This document shows, one piece after another, positions 27,337 through 33,236 of a DNA stretch of 33,236 nucleotides (within the stretch, counting starts at the first letter, position 1; each line of letters starts with the position of its first letter). The notes beneath the pieces were generated by a model. It did not search any database and was not told the origin of the DNA. It saw only the letters and a list, made by a program, of their open reading frames with translations. The position numbers and the translations under genes were made by a program. Source of the stretch: Anaerovibrio sp. (GTDB lineage Bacteria > Bacillota > Negativicutes > Selenomonadales > Selenomonadaceae); contig JAFVER010000189.1 of assembly GCA_017475925.1 (NCBI GenBank), positions 1 to 33,236 of the forward strand, read 5' to 3'.

Positions 27337-27555
27337 ATTGGGATGAAAAAACAGCTATCCATCAGGAGTATCAAGGGTATAGGCCCCACCCTTGGCTATG
27401 AGAACGTTATCTACCCCATATTGTTTACGCAGCTCCTCTATCGGTTCCCTGTTTCTATTTACCCGCTGAATATCCAGCTGAACAGCTGCCAGCTCAGCCA
27501 GCCTTATGCTGTCGCTATGATTTTTTCGGTCTGTTGTAACAATAGTATTTAGCAT
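26773..27555 (-). pseudogene. RsmJ-like SAM-dependent methyltransferase split by an in-frame TAG
   Basis: The full frame would be 260 codons. It runs from ATG 27555 (MLNTIVTTDRKN, with GGGAG five bases upstream), through 66 codons ending YTLDTPDG, a TAG at 27355-27357, then LFFHPNMAQIRIKNLRMG and the catalytic domain. No base is missing or added; one substitution explains the break. The distal part carries the SAM-binding VLDCTLGFGADA (motif I) and VVYFDPMF, resembling the DPMY/DPMF motif of RsmJ-type 16S rRNA guanine methyltransferases. The proximal part holds the family's N-terminal domain (IEELRKQYGVDNVLIAKGG). It lies 23 bp after mutL and should be cotranscribed. The target RNA is uncertain. 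The TAG could be a true nonsense mutation, a readthrough site or a sequence error. Confidence 0.8.
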
Positions 27556-27578
27556 TAACTCTCCCTGATAAAATCAAC

Positions 27579-29504
27579 TCAAAAGCCTGTACGTTTAAAC
27601 ATCTTGGCCAGCTCATCAGTGGAAAATTTCAAAATAGTTGGCCGCCCATGAGGACAGGTATATGGCATGGTTGTGTTGTTAAGCTCTGCCAAAATAATCT
27701 CCATCTGTCGAAAATTCAGCTCAAACCCGGCCTTTATAGCCGCCTTGCAGGCGGTCATCGCCAGACAGGCATGACGAATTTCAGCAGCTGACAGCTTGTG
27801 CATATCCTCCAGCGACACCAGGATTTCCCGGATAATATTTTCCCCTTCTCCCACTGGAATATCCGCCGGTATTTCCATAAGGCGGTATTGGTTGGGGCCA
27901 CTTTGCTCCAGACTAAACCCCAGGCTGGTAAATAATTCCTGGTTGGCATTAATCAGCTGTGACTCCCGTTCACTCACCTCTATAAACAGATGCACCAATA
28001 ATTGCTGGGATGGTATTTTATCAGTCATGGCTGCAAACCGGTCATATAAAATCCGTTCATGGGCTGCATGCTGGTCAACTATATACAGACTGTCAGCGTC
28101 CTGAGCAATAATATAGGTATTGTCCACCTGTCCAATAGGCACCATTGGCGACCTGCCACAGTCTGTAGCCAGGTCCTTTTCAATAATTTCTCCAGTTTCC
28201 CTGTCCACTAATATGCCAGCTTCATTATCTGGCTGCTCATTCTTGTCTGGAGCTGACTGAATTTGTGCCAATTCTTGCCTGGCTTCATTAAAGCTTTTTG
28301 TCTGCTGCTCCACCCGATATTGATAAGCAGCCCTTGGAATACCCGGAGCTGAATATTGCGTTTTGTCAGTCTGTTCAATCTCGGTAGCCGGTATAAAATG
28401 AAACTCGTCTATAAGTGGTTCCATGGTTGGCTTAGAAGTACTCACATTTGTTGGCATAGCAGTAAAATGTCGCTCAGGCCGTTCCACAGTTGCCGCCAGA
28501 CTGTTCAACGCCTCCCCATGAGGACGGACAGCGTCTAACACCGACTTATACACCATTTTAAAAATATAGCCCTCATCTTCAAATTTTATTTCACTTTTTT
28601 GCGGATGGACATTCACATCCACCGTGGAAGGCTTCACCTCCATAATCAATGCCACCATTGGATAACCGGCCTTTGGTATCATTGAAGTATAGGCATTGTC
28701 CACAGCCTTGGCAATAGCCCGGTTGGATATGATACGACCATTGACAATAAAGGTCTGCCAGCTGCGATTACTGCGAATGGTGGAGGGCTTAGAAATATAG
28801 CCCTTTATTGATGCTTCACCATCGGAAAAATCCACTCCCAAAAGAGCGTCCCCAATGGAGCTCCCATAAATACTCCGCAGTGTATCATGGAGATTGCCAT
28901 TACCCGGCGTTACTACAGAGGTTTTATTGTTATTTATAAACTTAAATGATATATCCGGGCGGGAAATCGCCAGCTTTATAATATAATCATTTATTTTATT
29001 TCCCTCGGTATTATTGGTTTTTAAAAATTTTTTTCTGGCGGGAGTATTGAAGAATAAATCCTCCACCTTAATGGTGGTTCCCAGGCTGCAGCCAGTATCA
29101 CCAATTTCCGGTTCTTTACCGCCGATTATTTTTATCTCTGTTCCCAGCTCCCGGCCCGCCTGTCTGGTCTGTAAGGAAAATCTGGACACAGCAGAAATGC
29201 TTGGCAATGCTTCCCCCCGAAAGCCAAGGGTATCAATGGACAGCAAATCCTCAACCTTAAATATTTTGCTGGTGGCGTGGCGCTGAACAGCCAGCTGAGC
29301 ATCCTCCCGGCTCATGCCAATACCGTTGTCAGATACTCGTATATAGCTGGTGCCGCCGGCCGTTATCTCAACCTCAATCCGGTCAGCCTTGGCATCCATG
29401 GCATTTTCAACTAATTCCTTAACCACGGAGGCCGGTCGCTCTACTACCTCTCCAGCCGCTATTTTATTTATGGTACTATCATCAAGTACATGAATAAAGC
29501 TCAT
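27579..29504 (-). CDS. mutL: DNA mismatch repair endonuclease MutL
   Basis: MutL couples mismatch detection by MutS to repair; in bacteria without MutH it nicks the new strand itself. The 641-residue length is normal. The N-terminal GHKL ATPase has ELVENAMDAKA, DNGIGM, HATSKI and TLGFRGEAL motifs, followed by the S5-like transducer domain to about residue 335. A variable Gln/Glu-rich linker spans about 340-450. The C-terminal domain carries the endonuclease signature DQHAAHERILYD, in which the last position is Asp where the usual form has Glu, plus ACKAAIKAG and CPHGRP. The ATG overlaps the mutS stop by four bases (ATGA), indicating translational coupling. Confidence 0.96.
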   Translation of the reverse strand: MSFIHVLDDSTINKIAAGEVVERPASVVKELVENAMDAKADRIEVEITAGGTSYIRVSDNGIGMSREDAQLAVQRHATSKIFKVEDLLSIDTLGFRGEALPSISAVSRFSLQTRQAGRELGTEIKIIGGKEPEIGDTGCSLGTTIKVEDLFFNTPARKKFLKTNNTEGNKINDYIIKLAISRPDISFKFINNNKTSVVTPGNGNLHDTLRSIYGSSIGDALLGVDFSDGEASIKGYISKPSTIRSNRSWQTFIVNGRIISNRAIAKAVDNAYTSMIPKAGYPMVALIMEVKPSTVDVNVHPQKSEIKFEDEGYIFKMVYKSVLDAVRPHGEALNSLAATVERPERHFTAMPTNVSTSKPTMEPLIDEFHFIPATEIEQTDKTQYSAPGIPRAAYQYRVEQQTKSFNEARQELAQIQSAPDKNEQPDNEAGILVDRETGEIIEKDLATDCGRSPMVPIGQVDNTYIIAQDADSLYIVDQHAAHERILYDRFAAMTDKIPSQQLLVHLFIEVSERESQLINANQELFTSLGFSLEQSGPNQYRLMEIPADIPVGEGENIIREILVSLEDMHKLSAAEIRHACLAMTACKAAIKAGFELNFRQMEIILAELNNTTMPYTCPHGRPTILKFSTDELAKMFKRTGF

Positions 29505-32098
29505 CCTTTTCCCGCCTCCTCCTTTGCCTGACGCTGCAACCGATACAGGGTATTCATTGCTTCAATTGGAGTCATGGTCATAACATCAAGGGATAACAGT
29601 TCTTCATTAATGGTATTGTCAAACAACGACATAGTTACATCATCAGATGGCTTGGCCACATTTTTAACCTGTTCATTTGCTTCAACGGTTTCACGATTGG
29701 CAGTCACCTCCGTGGCTTCCAATTCATGCAGAATTTTCTCTGCCCGATCAGTAACCACCTTAGGCAGGCCGGCAAGTCGTGCCACATGTATGCCATATGA
29801 TTTATCCGCTGCGCCAGGAATGATTCGACGGAGAAAATTAATATCCCGCCCCTTTTCCTTTACAGCAATACAGTAATTTTTTATTACATTATCCTCTAAG
29901 TCCGTCAGCTCATGATAATGGGTAGCAAACAGGGTTTTGGCATGGATTTTTTCCCGCACATGCTCAATAACCGCCCTTGCTATACTCATACCATCAAAGG
30001 TACTGGTTCCACGGCCTATTTCATCCAAAATAATAAGACTGTTTTTAGTGGCATATTTTAAAATCTGTGCCACCTCATTCATTTCCACCATAAAGGTGCT
30101 TTGTCCACTTACCAAATCATCACTGGCACCAATCCGGGTAAATATCCTGTCCACTGGGGAAATAGACGCCTCACGGGCTGGAATAAAGCTTCCCACCTGA
30201 GCCATCAGGGTAAGCAGAGCCGTTTGTCGCATATAAGTGGATTTTCCCGCCATATTCGGTCCGGTAATCAGCATAATCTCGCAATCAGAATGATTCAGGC
30301 TGGTATCATTAGGCACAAACAGCTCCCGATTAAGTATCCGCTCCACCAATGGATGTCGTCCATCCTTTATTTCAATCTGTCCGTTATTAATAAGCCCTGG
30401 CCGCACGTAATTATAGCTGGCGGCCGCCTCCGCCAGCCCCGCAACCACATCCAGCAGAGCAATGCTTTTGGCAGTGGTCTGAATATCTCCCAGCTGGGCT
30501 TTAACGATTTCCCTTATTTCGGAAAACAGATTGTATTCGATATTTACTATTTTTTCCTCAGCTCCAAGAATTTTTGTTTCAAATTCCTTTAACTCCTGAG
30601 TAATATATCTTTCAGCATTGGCCAAGGTCTGTTTGCGGACATAATAATCCGGCACCAGCTCGATTCCACTGTGGCGAACCTCAATATAATAGCCAAAAAC
30701 CTTGTTGTAACCGATTTTTAGGGCACGAATGCCGGTCTTCTCCTTTTCCTGTTCCTCCATGGCCTGAAGTAACTGTTTACTGTCTCGGGATATTTTTCGG
30801 TATTCATCCAGCTCCTCATTGTAGCCTTCCTTTATAATCCCCCCATCTCTTATAGTAAGACCCGGGTTATCCACAATGGCCCGATGGAGTAAATCCACCA
30901 AATCGTTATAAACATGGACATCTTCATGACATTTTTGCAAAAGAGTGGATTTTGCCTCTGCAAGAAGCTGCTTAATATTTGGAAGCACACTAAAAGAGGT
31001 ACGCAACGCCACCATATCCCGGGCATTTGCCGTGCCTACCTCAATTCTGGTCAGCAATCGTTCAAAATCATAAATTTGCTTACCGTAATTCTTTAGCTCT
31101 CCCCGTAAAATGAAATCCTTTTCCAGCTCTTCTACAGCATCAAGCCGCTGATTAATTTTTCCTATATTTAGGAGAGGATATTCCAGCCATTTTTTTAAAA
31201 GCCTGGTTCCCATAGCGGTGTCAGTAAAATCCAATACATCCAACAGGGTATCCTTTTTGCCTCCGTCCCGAAGGTTTCTGGTAATTTCCAGATTTCTCAG
31301 GGTATAGGTATCGATTACCAGATTGCTGGCAAAATCCAGCCTGGTAAGCTGGGAAATATGGGACAAATCCGTTCTGACAGTATCATGGAGATAGGCTAAA
31401 AGAGTTGCTACCGCTTCACTGGCCCCGCGCCCCTCCGGACGGTTGTTTATATCAAAGTGTTGAATGATAATATCATCAATATTTTTTGTTGGCTCATCAA
31501 TAACCGTAAAGGCACAGGCTGTCATTCGTAAAGCTATAAATTCCTTCAATTCTGCCTGAAAGGACAGCTTGCCCAGAATAATCAGCTCCGGCATCATTAT
31601 CCGGTACAGCTCATCATACAGGCATTGGTACCGTTCGTCTCCAGTATAAACCCCATAAAAGCATTCACCGGTGGAAATATCTGCCCCGGCTAAAACAACC
31701 TCATTACCGGCCTCATATACCAATGCAATATAATTGTTATTGGCTGACTGCAAGGCACTTTCCTCCAAAATCGTACCTGGAGTAATGACCTTTATTACCT
31801 CCCGTTTGGTAAGTCCCTTGGCCTTTGGATCACCAATCTGCTCCGCAATGGCGATTTTATACCCCTTGTTTACCATCTTGGTAATATAGCTTTCCGCCGC
31901 ATGGTATGGAATACCACACATGGGATTTTTTTCTGTATCACCACTGCGGCTGGTCAAGGTAAGTCCCAATTCCCTGGAGGCCGTCACCGCATCCTCAAAA
32001 AACATTTCATAAAAATCACCAAGACGAAAGAACAGTATTTCATCTGGGTACTGCTTCTTGACATCAATATATTGCTGCATCATTGGAGTTAATTCCAT
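29501..32098 (-). CDS. mutS: DNA mismatch repair protein MutS
   Basis: MutS scans DNA for mispaired bases and small loops and recruits MutL. The 865-residue length fits MutS1. The N-terminal domain has the mismatch-contacting Phe-X-Glu in FRLGDFYEMF. Connector, core and clamp domains follow, then the ABC-type ATPase with Walker A GPNMAGKST near residue 613 and Walker B LDEIGRGTSTFDG near 690, plus FATHYHEL. A C-terminal TMSLFD may be a sliding-clamp contact. ATG 32098 is preceded by AGGAG, which overlaps the miaB stop. The gene lies nine bases after miaB and overlaps mutL by four, a typical Firmicutes arrangement. Confidence 0.97.
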   Translation of the reverse strand: MELTPMMQQYIDVKKQYPDEILFFRLGDFYEMFFEDAVTASRELGLTLTSRSGDTEKNPMCGIPYHAAESYITKMVNKGYKIAIAEQIGDPKAKGLTKREVIKVITPGTILEESALQSANNNYIALVYEAGNEVVLAGADISTGECFYGVYTGDERYQCLYDELYRIMMPELIILGKLSFQAELKEFIALRMTACAFTVIDEPTKNIDDIIIQHFDINNRPEGRGASEAVATLLAYLHDTVRTDLSHISQLTRLDFASNLVIDTYTLRNLEITRNLRDGGKKDTLLDVLDFTDTAMGTRLLKKWLEYPLLNIGKINQRLDAVEELEKDFILRGELKNYGKQIYDFERLLTRIEVGTANARDMVALRTSFSVLPNIKQLLAEAKSTLLQKCHEDVHVYNDLVDLLHRAIVDNPGLTIRDGGIIKEGYNEELDEYRKISRDSKQLLQAMEEQEKEKTGIRALKIGYNKVFGYYIEVRHSGIELVPDYYVRKQTLANAERYITQELKEFETKILGAEEKIVNIEYNLFSEIREIVKAQLGDIQTTAKSIALLDVVAGLAEAAASYNYVRPGLINNGQIEIKDGRHPLVERILNRELFVPNDTSLNHSDCEIMLITGPNMAGKSTYMRQTALLTLMAQVGSFIPAREASISPVDRIFTRIGASDDLVSGQSTFMVEMNEVAQILKYATKNSLIILDEIGRGTSTFDGMSIARAVIEHVREKIHAKTLFATHYHELTDLEDNVIKNYCIAVKEKGRDINFLRRIIPGAADKSYGIHVARLAGLPKVVTDRAEKILHELEATEVTANRETVEANEQVKNVAKPSDDVTMSLFDNTINEELLSLDVMTMTPIEAMNTLYRLQRQAKEEAGKG

Positions 32099-32107
32099 GG
32101 GTATCTC

Positions 32108-33236
32108 CTATTCTAATTCACCCTTCAAGACCCATGTCTGAGGCTGACAAATTCTTACGTTTACAAAATCACCTGGCTGCTCGCTTCCCTGATATGGCCA
32201 AAGTACCAGCTTGTTTGTGTTGGTGCGGCCTGACCACACCTTGTCATCATTGGCACTTGGACCCTCAACCATAACCTGCACAGTCCTGTCCTTCAATGCT
32301 ACGTTTTTTTCCAGGCTGATTTTATTTTGAAGCTCCATAAGGCGGTTTAACCGCTCATGCTTCACATTATCATTCACCTGATTTTTCATTTCAGCAGCCG
32401 GAGTACCGGAGCGCTTGGAATAAATAAATGTATAAGCCTGATCATAGCGGATATCTTCTAAAAATTGGAGAAGCTCCTGAAAATCCTCTTCCGTTTCCCC
32501 TGGAAAGCCCACGATTAAATCTGTAGTAATACTGGCATCCGGTACAACAGCCCTTATTTTCCTTACAAGGGCTTTATAGCTTTCCACTGTATAAACCCGA
32601 TTCATGGCCTTTAATATTTTGTTTGAACCATATTGAACCGGTAAATGAAAGTGATTGCAGATATGCTGACTGTTCTTTATTACATCAATAACCTCGTCAC
32701 TTAAATCCTTGGGATGCGAGGTCATATAACGTACCCGTTCGATTCCATCGACCCTATCTACCATGGAAAGCAGCTCGGCAAAGGTAGCCTTTTGGTGGTC
32801 CTTACCATAGGAATTTACATTTTGACCCAGTAAGGTTACTTCTCTGTAGCCATGCTTTACAGCTTCTCTGACTTCGTCAATAATTTCCTCCGGCAGTCGG
32901 CTCCTTTCCCGGCCTCTGACGTAAGGCACAATACAATAGGTGCAAAAATTATTACAGCCATACATAATCGGTACCCAGGCCGATAATGGTGTTTTTCGAT
33001 GAATGGAAATATCCTCCGGCATTTCTGCCTCGTTTATCTCAGTATCTACCACATGCTTTGCCTGAGATTCCTCCAGCTTTTTTACCGTTGCCACTACCTC
33101 ATGTATCTTGTTGGTGCCTAACACAAAATCAATATGGGGAGCCCGCTTTATCAGCCTTTCCCCTTCCTTTTGCGCCATACAGCCGGTAATACCCAGGATA
33201 AGGTCAGGATTTTCCCGCTTTAATGCTTTTATTTCA
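32108..33236 (-). CDS. miaB: tRNA-2-methylthio-N6-dimethylallyladenosine synthase MiaB; 5' end beyond the window
   Basis: MiaB adds a methylthio group to i6A37 of tRNAs that read UNN codons, using radical SAM chemistry and a second iron-sulfur cluster. The frame is open to the right edge. The first visible residues (EIKALKRENPDL, then ITGCMAQKEG) belong to the N-terminal methylthiotransferase domain, with the third cluster Cys in GCMAQ. An apparent ATG at 33178 is internal. The radical SAM motif is GCNNFCTYCIVPYVRGRERS (CxxxCxxC). A C-terminal TRAM domain covers roughly the last 65 residues. It ends with TAG, nine bases before and in frame with mutS. RGRERSR and GCNNFCTYC favour MiaB over RimO or MtaB. 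Confidence 0.96.
   Translation of the reverse strand, partial: EIKALKRENPDLILGITGCMAQKEGERLIKRAPHIDFVLGTNKIHEVVATVKKLEESQAKHVVDTEINEAEMPEDISIHRKTPLSAWVPIMYGCNNFCTYCIVPYVRGRERSRLPEEIIDEVREAVKHGYREVTLLGQNVNSYGKDHQKATFAELLSMVDRVDGIERVRYMTSHPKDLSDEVIDVIKNSQHICNHFHLPVQYGSNKILKAMNRVYTVESYKALVRKIRAVVPDASITTDLIVGFPGETEEDFQELLQFLEDIRYDQAYTFIYSKRSGTPAAEMKNQVNDNVKHERLNRLMELQNKISLEKNVALKDRTVQVMVEGPSANDDKVWSGRTNTNKLVLWPYQGSEQPGDFVNVRICQPQTWVLKGELE

Noticed and set aside
27355-27357. Pyrrolysine or genome-wide amber recoding
   Set aside because: miaB ends with TAG and the other nine complete frames stop at TAA or TGA. Nothing in the window suggests pyl genes, so it is kept only as a remote option.
33178-33178. 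ATG 33178 as the miaB start
   Set aside because: The frame stays open upstream and encodes conserved MiaB residues, including the cluster Cys just before this Met.

Overview
The window comes from a diderm Firmicute, most likely a member of the Negativicutes (Selenomonas/Anaerovibrio/Veillonella-like). The housekeeping genes are of Firmicutes type (sepF, greA-lysS, typA, miaB-mutS-mutL). A two-partner secretion (TPS) operon needs an outer membrane, and that combination points to Negativicutes. The genus is inference only. All real genes lie on the minus strand, so transcription runs from high to low coordinates.

Layout from the right edge in transcription order. (1) 33236-26773 is a tRNA-modification and mismatch-repair operon: miaB (its 5' end is beyond the window), mutS, mutL (4-bp overlap) and an RsmJ-like SAM methyltransferase gene split by an in-frame amber codon. 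It closes with a strong intrinsic terminator at 26704-26757. (2) 26617-4380 is a TPS operon. It has a promoter with a perfect TATAAT, tpsB (outer-membrane POTRA/beta-barrel transporter), tpsA (an intact 19.9-kb ORF for a filamentous adhesin of about 6,639 residues resembling the LktA leukotoxin/filamentous hemagglutinin families), a small YbjN/CesT-like protein, and a strong terminator. (3) 4363-2427 is typA/bipA with a consensus promoter and a terminator-like hairpin in its leader. (4) 2426-2082 is a non-coding stretch with three hairpins of unknown origin. (5) 2081-1 holds sepF (cell division), greA (transcript cleavage factor) and the 5' part of lysS.

The centre of interest is the TPS operon, which takes up about two thirds of the window. 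TpsB should thread the adhesin through the outer membrane after Sec export. The adhesin combines an N-terminal TPS domain, charged linkers, a long Gly-rich repeat region, a helical Tyr/Ala-rich insert, a near-identical 126-bp tandem repeat, a long-period (about 650-693 bp) repeat region and a distinct C-terminal domain. The third gene may encode a cytoplasmic helper for this very large protein; that is a hypothesis based on position and fold resemblance. Homopolymer and TA tracts in the operon promoter region could allow phase variation. Other points worth checking are the amber codon in the methyltransferase gene, the orphan hairpin cluster, and the leader hairpins of typA and greA. No tRNA, rRNA, CRISPR array or intact insertion sequence was found.
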